Assembly (NCBI GenBank): GCA_024138015.1
Contig: JAMXBB010000002.1
Location: 13,243,131-13,307,130 of the forward strand
Origin: Lumnitzera littorea
Taxonomy: Eukaryota > Streptophyta > Magnoliopsida > Myrtales > Combretaceae
Direction of reading: 5' to 3'
DNA: 64,000 nt
Numbering within the stretch: position 1 is the stretch's first letter; each line of letters begins with the position of its first letter. This document shows positions 26,120-38,006 of this stretch, in pieces. Below the pieces are notes generated by a model, which did not search any database, had not been told where the DNA came from, and worked only from the letters and a program-made list of their open reading frames with translations. The position numbers and the translations under genes were made by a program.

Positions 26120-26500
26120 GACTTCAGAGGTATCTCAGTGACTCATGGTCAATATATATGACAAATTCTCTCGATAATAAATAGTACTGCCATGCTTTTA
26201 GTGTTTGGATTAGCACCAAGAGTTCCTTATCATACATGGAGTAATTTAACTGTGATCCTCTAAGCTTCTCATTGTGGAAGGTAATTGGTCGACTTTCCTA
26301 CATTAGAATAGTACCTATTCCAATGCTCAATGCGTCACATTCTAACTTAAATATTTTCTCGAAGTCAAGTAAAATTAATACTAGGGTGGAAGTCAATCTT
26401 TCCTTTTTCTCGGCAAAGCTCCTCTCTTCCCTTTTTCCCCATCGAAAGTCGGTGTTTTTCTTCATTAGCTCAATAAGTAGTGCGGCGAGGGTGTTGAAAT
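26120..26500 (-). pseudogene. RNase H region of element A
   Basis: Minus-strand reading shows the end of the RT-connection domain and RNase H. The LSREFVIYIDHESLRYL-type motif, with its aspartate, lies around 26140-26190. The frame is broken by stops. Confidence 0.6.
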
Positions 26501-26723
26501 TCCTAATGAATCATCTATAGAATGAAGCCAATCTATGGAAACTTCTCAAGTTGGCATAAGTAGTAGAAGTTGGCCACTCGACAATTGCTCAGATCTTTTC
26601 GTCATTCATTCGTAAGTCTCCTCCACTTACTATGTAACCCAAGAATACCATTTCTTCCTAACAAAAGTAGCACTTCTTAAGATTGCCAAATAATCTCTTG
26701 GTACGGAGGATATCCAAAACCAC

Positions 26724-27215
26724 TCAAAGATGTTCACAGTGACTCGACATATCAACACTATAAACCAGGATGTTATCAAAGTACACCATGATACACTTCC
26801 CTATTAAATGTCTCAACATGTAGTTCATTAGTCTCATGAAAGTGTTAAGGGCATTTGACAAGTTGAAGGGTATGACCATCCATTTGTAAAATCTATGTCG
26901 AGTCTTGAATGCTATTTTCCACTCATCTCCTAGCCTCATGCAAATTTGATGGTAATCAGACTTAAGATCAATTTTGCTGAAGATCTTGGCTCCACTCAAT
27001 TTATCTAACATATTTTCCAACCTTAGGATAGGATACCTATACTTAATTATAATCTTATTCATGGCTCGGTTATCTATACACATCCACCAGGTTCCATCCT
27101 TTTTTGGTACTAAAAGCGCCGGCACAGCATAAGGGCTAAGACTTTCCTTAACATACCCTCTCTCTAATAGTTTATTGACTTGACTTTGAAGCTCAGAAGC
27201 CTGTTTAGGACTCAT
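26724..27215 (-). pseudogene. reverse transcriptase fragment of element A
   Basis: This is a 163-codon open stretch on the minus strand. It contains CIDNRAMNKI, LSGAKIFSKIDLKSDYHQI, the FKTRHRFYKWMVIPF block and MVYFDNILVYS. The metal-binding YxDD box of Ty3/gypsy RT reads YFDN here, so the second aspartate is lost and the enzyme should be inactive even though this stretch is open. Confidence 0.85.
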
Positions 27216-27701
27216 TCAATAGGCAAGCTTATTTGGCATCGCAGTATCGAGTATTAGGTCGATGCAGTGTTCTATGCCTCAAATCGGGGGTAACCCTTCG
27301 GGTAATTATTCTGGGAACAGGTCAGCATATTCGTCTAGCAACTCTTTTATTTTCTAAGGTAGTTCACCCCACTCCTTAATCTCCAATAGGCACTTGACTA
27401 ATATGAAGGTCAGCATATCAACTTTAAGGGTCTTTTGGAGCTTGGCTCTACTTATCATAAGAACCTTCTTTGATCCATGAGCAAGTTTAGCTTTTAGTTT
27501 ATTAACTTCACTCGACGACATCTGGTTCAACGTGATCTTCTTGCTATCCTTCTTGAACGTACGCGTGTTCTAGTATCCATTATGGATAACTGTCCTGTTA
27601 AACAGCCATAGTTTATCTAACAACACATGGGAAGTGCACATGGGTAGTATGTCGTAGAGAATCTAGTTAAAGTAATTTCCGATAATGATCGGCAATAGTA
27701 C

Positions 27702-27884
27702 TTATCGAATGATATGCAATGCTCCTTTCTTACTTGACCAGTGTAACTTGTATAACCTTGGATGTACAATAGTTGACAACTTCAATTTTGTAATGAGGTT
27801 GATGAATGCCACATTGATGCAGCTGCCACTGTCTATAATGAGGGTACATACTTGATCATTCACCTTACAGGTGGTATGAGACAA
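27702..27884 (-). pseudogene. aspartic protease fragment of element A
   Basis: The minus-strand frame contains CTLIIDSGSC, the D-S-G active-site triad of retropepsins, followed by hydrophobic residues and YKLHW. The equivalent site in copy B reads DSR and in element C DGG. It lies between gag and RT, as expected. Confidence 0.75.
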
Positions 27885-27949
27885 ATTCTCTCTTTACTCC
27901 TCTTCACGTGAGGGTTCCGTGTTCATTGTGCATCGGACTACCATGATCA

Positions 27950-29000
27950 ATTGATCTAAGCCCTCAGCAAACACATCTTCTTCAATCAATGCTTTCTCGA
28001 CAGTGATCTACTCCTCTTCAGGTTTCTTATTAGTACTTTCTACCTCTAGCTTTAGGATGCCTCCCTTGATGACCATTGTCCTTCGGTTCGAGCACCGAGC
28101 AACCACATATCCAAACCTTTGGCACTTAAAGCACTTGATTTGACTCGTCTTCCTGCTAGATCCTTACCTCTTCTCATAAGTTCGAGTTAGCACTTCACCA
28201 TTATGTTAGCCTTTCTGCTCGGCTCGGACTTCCACCTTTTGGCTTGGCTTAGTACTTGACTGAGCTCGGTAACTTCCTTGTCCGGTTCGATTAGTCAACA
28301 TTCTAGTTAATACTCGGCTTTTTCTCTACCTCTCTACTCATTGGACTATTCTAATGGCTTCATCCATTGTGGTGAATCATTGGAGCTCCACAATGTCCCG
28401 AATATCACCTTTCAATCTCATGATGAACCTAGAGATTGTTCACGTTAGGGGCTCTTCCACTTCACATCGAATCATGAGCATTTGGAATTCCTGAACATAC
28501 TAGTTAATTTTTTGGCCTCCTTGCCTCAGCTCATAAAGCTGAGTGAAAATATCTTGTAGGTAAGTTTCTAGTACAAATCTATTTTTCGGTGTTCTCTTCA
28601 TTTTAGGCTAAGTATTAATCTCTCGGTAGCCTTTTCACATCCTCATAGTCTGGAAATTCTTCTACCATATGGTAGCATATCTGGAGAACTCAATAGTAGC
28701 AGTTCTCACTTTCTCATAATCCTCATACTGATAATAGTAAAAAACACACTCCACTATCTCTTCCCATTCCAAATATTCATCAGCATTCCCAAATCCATTG
28801 AAGCTTGAAATCCGAAGCTTCATATGGTCAAATGCTATGGTAGCTCGAGCTCACTCTTCTTCAAAATACTCTTCCTTGTCCTCTTCATCTAGTTCCCTCA
28901 ATTCTATCCTTCTTCTTACTCGTTTGCCTACTCCTTTACCTTAAGCTGGTTGAGCCAAGTTTTGACTTCTAACTGGTTAAGCAACTTGTAGGGTGTTTTA
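27950..29000 (-). pseudogene. gag region of element A
   Basis: Minus-strand fragments match retrotransposon gag, followed by a zinc knuckle at about 28088-28130 reading CFKCQRFGYVVARC. The CX2CX4HX4C histidine is replaced by tyrosine. Many stops interrupt the frame. Confidence 0.65.
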
Positions 29001-29202
29001 CGCGGCCTCAGTCGGTTGGTAAGCCAATGCATAAACAACTCGAGTCAAATCTACCAAGAGATTAGTCTTCTCATCAAGTCTCTCATTGGTGCTCCTAGAG
29101 CAAGTTACTGTGTTTCTTACTCTGTTTTGCTCTATTTCACACACACAAAACAGAGTATAAACAAAACTTCAAACACAAACCATAACTCAAACAAAAACCT
29201 CT

Positions 29203-29214
29203 GCTCTGATATCA
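29203..29214 (-). other. primer-binding site of element A
   Basis: The minus strand reads TGATATCAGAGC, one base away from TGGTATCAGAGC, the usual complement of the initiator methionine tRNA 3' end. It begins three bases inside the 5' LTR border. Confidence 0.75.
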
Positions 29215-29217
29215 AGA

Positions 29218-30052
29218 TGTTGCAGCCGTGACCAAGAACAAACAAAGCCAGTCGCTAAATGGGTCCAAGCTTGCCGAAAGCTTAAAAAAGGAAGTGATAA
29301 GGAATGTGTGAAATAATAGACATGAATGAAAAGTAAACAAAAACGCACGAACAGCTCCAATGGATATATTGCACCAATGGAACTTCCAAAGACTTATGAC
29401 ACAACTTGATATGATGCACGAGATGATCCGGTGAGGTTACTCGCCACCTAGCCTTACTTAAGGGTTTAGATAAGAGTAGAATGAATGTAATGTTTATGAT
29501 AGACAAATTTCAAGTATATTAATGTTCAATATTCTCATTACAGCTACAAGTATAAGGGTATTTACACCCGAGAATTTAGGGCAACATGCCTAAAAAGGAA
29601 AAAATAAAAAGGGTATTACCCTAGAGAAGTAATGTACAAGGATAAAAATAAATATTCAAGAAGAGTAATAATTCGTATGGAAGATTCTACACATGGTTCT
29701 ATATAAGTGGCGGCAATACATTGGCGAAACTATTAGAGGAAGCGGACAAAAGTGTATGGTCTAGTTGTTCGTCTAAATAGGGGTGGCTAAGAATTGGTTC
29801 TCTCTCTCTCTCTCTTGACTTCTCAGTAAAGGAGATGCCGAGTCATTAGTTGGTTCGAGCGTGAGTGAGTAATTTACAACTCAGCATACTTCAAAAAGAC
29901 AAGCAGTCATTTGGCTTGGCATAAAGAGTGACTTGGCAAATAAGTACTTGGCTTCAGTAAAAGTCGATCGAATTAGAAGAATCTGCTTTATCGAGCCTTC
30001 CAGTTTTCGGGCTCGGCTGTAGGTCAAAGATTTAGTAGCCTGATTTCTATTA
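29218..30052 (-). repeat. 5' LTR of element A
   Basis: This 835-bp LTR is paired with 23840-24682. It begins TGTTGCAG on the + strand and ends CTATTA, where the partner ends TTATCA, so the canonical CA has become TA. A (TC)n tract occurs at about 29801-29818. Confidence 0.88.
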
Positions 30053-30057
30053 GAGAA

Positions 30058-31258
30058 GGAAGGAGGGTATAGCGAAAGAGAGAGATTAATTTGCTAGAAT
30101 AACCATCTTCCCTTCATTGATGCTAGTCATATTCTTGATCTGTTGGTTTGTAATCAAATCATTTATGTATTAAACTCTATTAACATTTAATATCAGTTAT
30201 CTCTTTTCGGAAAAGAAGAAGAAGGGGAAGAAGTAGAAGCAATGCTGTACAGATCAAGTATGGACCCAATCTGAAAACATGGTTCATAATTCATATTACT
30301 TACATATAGACAGAAATTTTAACTCTATCATGCTAGTACGACCTATAATAGTATTATTAATTTTATAATTTTCTAATACGATAATAATATAATTACATTA
30401 TCTATACTTGTCATACTATGAAATTATATATCTAAATGTCATAGAATAAATACTTTAATTTCATTAACGTATTTATATATCAATATTTTAATATTAGAAT
30501 AATAGTATATGCATATTAATACATATAATTTATATTATATTAAATTTATGATGTTTCAATAATATTATATATATTATCTTACATATAACTTAGATTTATT
30601 AAATGATTAATTCGTTAATTGTGTAATCTATTATTTTTATATATAATATTTATGAAAAATGAATTAAGAATTTTGGTCAAGGCTATTTGACAAAGGGGAA
30701 AAAGAAAAACTCATCTTTATAGATGAGGGAGAATTAAAATTGTAAACAAGTTTGGTTGAGGGAATATTGTGTTAAGCTAAAGTTGAAACTTAGTTTAAGT
30801 TCAACTAAGTTTAAGATTTTTAAACTAGTTTTTCCTTGACCTCAACTTGATTAAACTCGTTTAGACATAGTTTATTTGAAAAATATGCTTTTTCTAATTA
30901 AAAATAATATTGGTAACTTTTCTCAACTCAAACTCAATCAATATTTAAGCTCAATTTGCGCTCAATTAGACTCGCAGAGTCAAATATCAAAAAACTCAAG
31001 CTTAACCTCATGAATAAATATTTGAGTAGTTGGTTATTAGATTCAGCTCACTCATCTCCATAAGGAGAATGACTACTTCATACTTAGTTTGAACAAAATA
31101 ATAGTCACTCAATAACATATTGGGAGAATAACTAGCAAATGGTAGAAATAAAGTAGTTATTTTGACAATCAATTGCTAACGCTAAGGAAAGAATTTTCTG
31201 GGAAGAGCTCTTTCCATTACATGACTCTGACTAGTGATCTAATACGTCAGGCTCAAGG
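30058..31258. other. spacer between elements A and X3
   Basis: This is AT-rich DNA with no gene. The part at 30770-30985 is the second copy of the dispersed repeat seen at 15690-15930. Nothing else is recognised. Confidence 0.45.
30770..30985. repeat. dispersed repeat, copy 2 (related to 15690-15930)
   Basis: It shares the same order of words as copy 1 (GTTGAAACTT, AATTAAAAATAATATTG, TCAACT, CAATATTTAA, GCTCAATTAGACTC). The termini could not be fixed. Confidence 0.45.
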
Positions 31259-31508
31259 TGTCACAAACTGCCATGTGTCTCTAATAATTTATTGACACAT
31301 TAAGCTAAACGAGTAACTATAATTTCTAAAATTTTGTAAATAACACCATAACTCTCATTGATTAAATCTCAAGTGTAACTAAAAGTCACTATTAAATCTC
31401 TTCAAAATACTAAAACTGAAATAAACATAATTAAATTAATTGTCATGCTTCAAAGAAACTAAATAGTCTCTTAAATAACAAATCTATTCAACTCCTCTCA
31501 TCAGTTGA
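31259..31508 (-). mobile_element. solo LTR X3, 3' end piece (split by element C)
   Basis: Read on the minus strand, this 250-bp piece ends GGCAGTTTGTGACA and matches the last quarter-kilobase of X-family LTRs; the word CATGTGT-CTCTAAT corresponds to 53180-53200 of X1. It stops where element C's LTR begins and continues at 48077 on the other side of C. Confidence 0.6.
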
Positions 31509-32457
31509 TCATATAATGTGTCAGTAATCACTAGAGCTTACTGTAGGAAATCGTAACTAAGCGGGTCCTTCAAGATATTAAAGAAAACAGAATGGAAAGG
31601 TTGATGAACACAGTAGTTTCTAAGAAGCTATTCGAAGGATATGATGTACCAACAAACACGACACGACTTAACACTTCACTTAATATGACTTACAAGCTGA
31701 TGTTAAGATTCACTTGTCGCTAATCTTGACCTACTCAGTAAGATTAGATAAGAGTATAGAATATGATGCACTTAAAAAGGGATATCTCACAAGAACAAGA
31801 ATATTCATTAAGTGTAAGGTATATGATAACTGTGACTATAGTAAAAGGACTATTTATAGTAAGTCCTCTAGAGCAACAATAAAAATAAAGAAAATTACAT
31901 AAAAGACTATGGAGAAAGATGTTCTTAGTATGTACGAAAAGAGTAAATATGACAAAGGATGAAAAGGAATTATAGTACAAATATCAGAAAAAGAAAGAAC
32001 AAGTAGCAGCATGTCAATGGGTTTGTATTTAGGAATCTCGAGGTGTAGTGGTTGAGCTGTATTGAAGTTGTGGCTACTATAGACAAGCAATATTTAGAGT
32101 TACTGAAGCAAAAAAAGGATATTGTTATTCAGTATGCCAAATGAGTAGTACTCGGTGTGTGATGGCCTCGGTCTCGATACTTAATAAGTTAACCTTAGCA
32201 CTTGTTAATCTTATAGGTTGGAAGAGTAAAGCTCAGTGTTCAGTGACCTTGGGTTCGATAGTTGAGTGGTCGGTGGTTAGACAAGGATTAGAGTAGATCA
32301 GAATGTGTCTGAGTTATGTCCTTAAGGAGTTCATCCATAACTCTTCTTATACAAAATCTTGTCCTCAGCAAGCTAACGTAAAAGTATCCTCCTTACGAGA
32401 GATTGTAGGCCTCGGAGATGGGAAAGAGTGAAGGGTTCGGAGGTCGACTGTCCATCA
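31509..32457 (-). repeat. 3' LTR of element C
   Basis: It is about 950 bp and aligns along its length with 47096-48076; shared words include ACAACTTAACACTTC-like and CTTACGAGAGATTGTAGGCC. A purine-rich tract (GGGGAAT in sense) abuts it at 32458. The pol reading frame runs into it by about 85 bp. Confidence 0.82.
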
Positions 32458-33569
32458 ATTCCCCGAGGTTGTTGAAGATTTTCTCTCAAATCTTGGTCTT
32501 CTTCTTCTTCTTCTTCTTCTTCTAGCACATAGGGTGCTAAGTCAGCAACATTGAAAGTAGAAAGTACTCCATATCTTTCGGGTAGCTCGAACTTATAGGC
32601 GTTGTCATTGATATGCCAAAGGATCTTAAAAGGTTCATCCAACCTGGGGGATAACTTATTTGTCCTCTTCCTTAGAAAAGGCTCCTTACTGAAATGGATC
32701 CAAACAAGGTCTCCTAGGTTATAAATGATTTACTACTTACCTTGGCTTTCATGTTCCTTCTGTTAAGCTATAATCTTGGTTAATTACTCAACAACCTTTT
32801 GATGTAACTTCTAAAACTCCTTGGCATGCTACAAGCTCGATTAACTTTCTCCTTGGGAAGTTGGGTAAATAACTACGTCCAAGGGTAGGTTTAGGTTAAG
32901 TCCATAGATAACCTCAAAAGACAACTTTCTTATCAAGTTATGAACGGAAAAATTATTAGCAAACTCAATGATGAGCAGACATAATTTCCAATCATATAGA
33001 TTCTTCCTAACAGTAGCTCGAAGGAGGTTGTCAACTACTCTATTCATAACTTCTATCTAGCCGTCTATCTATAGGTAGTAAGAAATATTGAACATGAGTT
33101 TAGTGCCAAGTTTTTTCCATAGGGTTCTCTAGAAAAAGCTTATAAACTTCAAATATCGATCAAACACAATACTCTTCAGTACTTCATGTAGTCGTACAAT
33201 ATCCTACAAGAAGATATTAGCAACAAATAAAGCATCATTGGTTTTGTGATAGGAGATGAAGTGGCTTGTCTTGCTAAATCGATTGTCTTCTACCATAATA
33301 GAATCATGTCTCCATAGTGTTTTGGGTAGGCCGAGCATGAAATCCATGCTCAAATCGATCCAAGGTTGTTCAAGTATGAGTAGAGGTGTATACTCTCCAT
33401 ACGACTCCTTTCTTCCTTTGGCATGTTTTCACACCTCGCAATACTAAAAAATCTTGTGTACATCCTTCGTCATCCCAAGCCAATAGAAATGTTCTCTCGA
33501 TAACTTGGTCATTTTCTTCTCATCAAAGTGGCTGTCTAAGCCTCTAACACGGGCTTCTCAGACAAGTCA
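32373..33569 (-). pseudogene. integrase core and C-terminus of element C
   Basis: Minus-strand fragments include REHFYWLGMTKDVHKI (zinc-domain end, about 33450-33520), the core (about 33250-33400), FANNFSVHN and FEVIYGLNLNLPLD (about 32880-32960), and a C-terminal stretch INDNAYKFELPERYG followed by FNVADLAPYV and an acidic run of glutamates. The acidic run is encoded by a (CTT)n tract at 32497-32523. The frame terminates at 32373 inside the LTR. Internal stops are present. The upstream half of the zinc domain is at 36451-36710, separated by D2. Confidence 0.75.
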
Positions 33570-36450
33570 TGTAAGCCTTCTAACTAGAAGTTCGGAAACA
33601 ATATATAAATTTTAGGGCGATCAGATAAAGTTATTCTATTAAGCCTAAACGGTGAAATTAGGAATATTAGTAAAAGTGACCTTATAAGTTTGAATTTAGG
33701 AAAATAAATAATTAAATATCATAATATTGAATTATCAACATATTACCCGTTATTTATCAGAAATGTGTAAAACAAGTTTTGATAACTAACGAATCGATAG
33801 AAATAAATAATATACATGCTAAAAATCATAAAATAACATAAATAATATTTAGGAGTATTTACGTATAAGTAAAAATATCCAAAATTACTTAAAATGCCTA
33901 AAATATACTGAATTAATGCTAAATAATTAAAGAAAATCACAAAAAAAATCAAAGAAAAATAAAAAAAAAGTAAGGAATTGTCTAGATTAAGGTTGTGGCA
34001 AGCTAGTGATTAAGAAGAAACAATTATCTAATCAAACTAGGACAAATTGAAAGTGAATTGGAAGAGAATAAGCGCTAAATGTTAACAAAAAATTAAAAGA
34101 AAATACCAAACAACTCTATATAAGCAGCAATCCCCATCTAGAACTCATTTTGATCTGTTGGGAGTCTAAGAAAAATAGCAAGAAAACATAAAAGAGAGTT
34201 AAGGATATGTACAAAAAAACAGCAAAATTAGTGTGCAATTAAGGCTTAGAGAGAGAACCTACAACCAACGGCCACTTGGAAATGAACGATAGCCACCACC
34301 ACCATATCCTACCCCCACCTCCTCTTACTGTCGACACACTTAAAGCCATCATTGGTGGTCGAAAGACAATCGGACAAGTGAGTTCAATCTTTAACTTGAT
34401 TTTATTTAATTTTGTAAAAATATTAAATGTGTTTAGAAAGCTATGAAATTTGGTATTCTAAGGTTTTATGTATGTAGATTTAAGGAAAAATATTGGTTTG
34501 ATGAATTTATATCTAGAAATATACAGTACTAAAAAAATCATGCAAACTCTAGCTTATTTTGATTTAGGAATAAATAACTATAGTTTTGAGCTCAAAAATT
34601 TTGTTAGGCTATTTAGAGGATGTAGACTGGTACTACGAAGAGATTTTTCAAGAATGAATTTTTGAAATTTTTAAATAATTTTTAAGCCTTAACATGATGT
34701 ACAAAATAAGTGATTTCAGACTAATTTAGTTATTAAATGAATAATTACTAATTTAGTGTATAATTAGGTGTTTGAAGATATTAATATCTGATGTAGCATG
34801 ATAATTGTAGTATTTAGAGTATTAGATGCGATTATTATGTATATTATATAGTAAATATGTGTAAATTGATAATATGTGAAATTAGATTTGTAATAAATAG
34901 AAAATATTAGGTTAAAATTGATAATATAATAATAATAGTAATATATAATAAATCTGATAAGAAACTTAAATTTAGTAGATTATATAAAAAATGTAAATTT
35001 TTTTCATATCGAGAGCAAATTCGATAGTTAAATTAGGATTAGGGTATACCATACGAACTCGCATACCAAGTGATATTTACGATACTCAAGTATAATGTAA
35101 TTAATTTTACATTATGATTCGAAACAAGTTTTTAAGATTTGCATATAACATCGTAATCAAAAACTAAATTAGAACCTAAATTGGAACCGCACCTGAAAAC
35201 CAATTGAAAAACTAGCTTAGAAAATATCAATAATAAATAATATATATGTATATATATATATATATATATATTTGGGAAATAGAATCAAGTCATAATTTAA
35301 AGCTTATATATCATAGGGACATTAAATACTAAAAGAATACTTACATTATAGGATACGAGGAAACAAGTTGACCCGCGTTAAGTCAAGTAAGCGAATCGAG
35401 GATTTCAAGTAAGTTAGGTTCAGTATATCGCTGTATTTTGGAGTACTATATTAAAGTACATAGAAGCTTAGGATTATATGTGCATGTGCTTGTAAGTAGT
35501 TATATGTGCATGTGCTTATGTGTCTTTGATTACTTGCTGAAAATTTATGTTATGTTTTGGTGGTTATTGTGAATTGAGTAGTCTGAGATTGTTTGGTTAC
35601 TCTAAATCGAACTTAATTATAACTGACCTAAATATCTCAATTAGACATACATTGCAATCCTTTAAGGGACAATTAGAATGCTCCAACTAAATACTGATAC
35701 CTTCGAAAAAGATAATGCTAGATAGCATAATGGTTGCGATAAGGATAAGGGCAATAAATCAAAGGATAGTCATGAGAAGAGTGATATCTCCATTACACAA
35801 ATCTTAGTTTGCTTGTAAATTGTTGCATAAATATGAAAATTCATCAACGCGAATTAGAAAGGTTGAAATTACTTTGATTTCATAATGGACCGAACCATGT
35901 TATGTGATGGTATTTGTATGTTGCATTGCATATAATTAATTATTTGAAAACCCTATTTGTATTTGTTATATATTCTTAAGTCTCCATCCTAACTTACTAT
36001 ACTGTCGGTTGCTCATATCCCTATAGATTTTCTTGTAGGTTTTGGTTGAGATGCCGTGATATAATTATCTTGAAGTTAGTTTCTTTCTGAAGTGACTTGG
36101 GATGAGTAAGAATTAACTGGCTGAAGAATCAATTCCTTTAATATTTTATTATTAGTACTGTTAGGTTTATATACGGGTCTTATAATACTTTACTTACCAA
36201 ACTAATATGGTATGTAAATATTTCCTGTGATTGTAAGACAATATAAATATTTTTATATAAATATGACTTAAAGTTTTTAATTATATTTATAAATTTTGTC
36301 AATAATTATAAATGAACTGTTTACTTCAAGGCGAAGAGTCATTAACACCTTGTGTAAATCATATTTATGATAGGATTGTGAGGTCAGCTACTATCATGGG
36401 TTGGTTTACACAGCGAGACTGTTACGACTTTGCCGCTTCAAAGCATAACA
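33570..36450 (+). mobile_element. solo LTR D2 of the long-LTR family
   Basis: This 2.9-kb unit begins TGTAAGCC and ends AAAGCATAACA. It is flanked by AGTCA and AGTAA, a 5-bp target duplication with one difference. A TATA box (TATATAA) is at 34117-34123 in the same relative place as in D1. It splits the integrase zinc domain of element C. A (TA)n tract lies near 35248-35272. No internal coding region is present, which fits a solo LTR formed by LTR-LTR recombination. Confidence 0.78.
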
Positions 36451-36710
36451 AGTAATTCGTTAATAGACCCACTCGGCACACAAATTTGTCTTCCTTTCAT
36501 AAAAAATCCTTGGTTCAAATAGAACCCATCCACAACTCCCCCAACATTGCACTTAGCCACCAAGGGGTCCCAAGTGTGGGTCATGTTCATATTAATCAAG
36601 TAGGGTACTAAATCGGAGTATCTTAGCTTGCAAAGTGGTGATAAGAATATGCTAATGAGAAAGTGTGTCAGCCACAGTATTGGCACTCCCCTTCTTATAT
36701 CTGATGACAT
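36451..36710 (-). pseudogene. element C integrase N-terminal part
   Basis: The minus-strand frame contains GFYLNQGFFMKGRQICVPSG and SINELLVML, the stretch that leads into the H2C2 zinc domain of gypsy integrase. D2 interrupts it right after ELLVM; the matching downstream half is at 33450-33569. Confidence 0.7.
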
Positions 36711-36843
36711 AGCAGAAAGTCTTTAGGTATTCGACCCACTTAGCATGGCATTGGGAAAGCTTTTGTTGTCCCTTGAGATATTTAAGAGATTCATGGTCTA
36801 TGTACATGATGAATTCTCTCGATAATAAGTAGTGTTGCTAGTT

Positions 36844-37116
36844 CTAAAGTGCTCGAATAAGGGTATAGAACTCCTTGTCATATGCCGAGTAATTTAGTGT
36901 GGTACTTCTGAGTTTCTCGCTGAAGTAAGCAAATGGTTGGTGCTCTTGCATAAAAACAACTCCAATGCTGAGTCTGGATGCATCATATTCTAATTTAAAA
37001 ACTTTCTTGAAGTCAGGTAGGCCGAGTATTAGGACAAAAGTCAATTTTGACTTAATTTCATCAAAACTCTTTTGAGTCTTCTTAGACCACTTGAATTCAA
37101 AGATTTTCTTGGTCAA
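36844..37116 (-). pseudogene. element C RNase H fragment
   Basis: A 90-codon open stretch on the minus strand holds FKLEYDASRLSIGVVFMQ, with the first RNase H aspartate, and YFSEKLRSTTLNYSAYDKE, the typical gypsy continuation. This is one of the better preserved parts of element C. Confidence 0.8.
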
Positions 37117-37317
37117 CTCGATCAGTCGGGCAATAATGGAACTAAAGTTTTAAATGAATCTCCAATAAAATGAAGTTAGACCATGGAAACTCCTAACTTT
37201 TGCAGCATTGGTCGGCGTTGGCCATTCGAAAATAGCTTGGACTTTCTCATCATCAACTCTGATACCTCCCTTGAAAACAACATAATCAAGAAATATTACC
37301 TCGCTTTAATAGAATAC

Positions 37318-37951
37318 TCACTTCTTTAAGTTACTAAATAAGTGCTCAGCATGGAAGATATCAAACACAAATCTTAAGTGCACGACATAAGAGATGAGGT
37401 CGACACTGTACACTAGAATATCATCAAAGTACACAACAACACACTTACTAATCAATGTTCTCAAAACGTGGTTCATGAGTTGTATAAAAGTGCTCGACAC
37501 GTTTGTTAAACCAAATGACATCACCATCTATTCAAATAGACGGCCCTTTGTTTTAAAAGTAGTTTTTCACTCATCTCCAAGTCTCATACAACTCATCATA
37601 CATATAATCCAATTGAAGGATCGGATATTGGTACTTGATAGTGATTTTGTTAATTGCTTGGCTATCGATATACATTCTCTATGAGTTATCCTTTTTCAGC
37701 ATTAAAACTACTAGCAAAGTACATGAGTTCATGCTATCTCGAACATATTCACGATCAATTAGCTCATCAACTTGTTTCTTCAGCTCGACAGCTTGGTCAG
37801 GGTTAAGCCTATAGGTAGATCGGTTAAGTTGAGCAGCTTCAGGCTAAAGGTCAATACAATACTCTATACCTCTTATAGGTGATAAACCTCTTAGCATCTC
37901 CATAGAAAACAGGTCAGCATACTCTTATAATAACGTCTACGCCTTAGTAGG
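37318..37951 (-). pseudogene. element C reverse transcriptase fragment
   Basis: The minus strand encodes VMSFGLTNVSSTFIQLMNHV and VVVYFDDILVYS, with an intact YFDD metal-binding box, unlike the YFDN of element A. Upstream RT blocks (37540-37800) are shifted and contain stops. Element B begins at 37952, in the linker between protease and RT. Confidence 0.78.
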
Positions 37952-38006
37952 TGATGCAAACCGTGACTAAGAATAGATAAGGTAGGTAGGCAATTGGTCG
38001 ACCATC

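Larger units (their letters stand above)
23840..30052 (-). mobile_element. Ty3/gypsy LTR retrotransposon A, complete but decayed
   Basis: The element is 6.2 kb and transcribed on the minus strand. It has LTRs at 23840-24682 and 29218-30052 and flanking 5-mers GAGAG and GAGAA (one difference). A primer-binding site resembling the initiator-methionine tRNA 3' end lies at 29203-29214. A purine tract (TTGGAGGGAA in sense) abuts the 3' LTR. Between the LTRs, gag, protease, RT, RNase H and integrase similarity occurs in Ty3/gypsy order. Every domain contains stops or frameshifts, so the element is non-autonomous now. Confidence 0.88.

Noticed and set aside
26272..26520. + strand ORF of 82 codons inside element A
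   Set aside because: Antisense shadow of the minus-strand RNase H region; the analogous shadow occurs at 38032-38229 in element B.
29801..29818. TC-repeat tracts considered as regulatory (GAGA-type) elements
   Set aside because: They are part of the A-family LTR, variable between copies, and best read as microsatellites.
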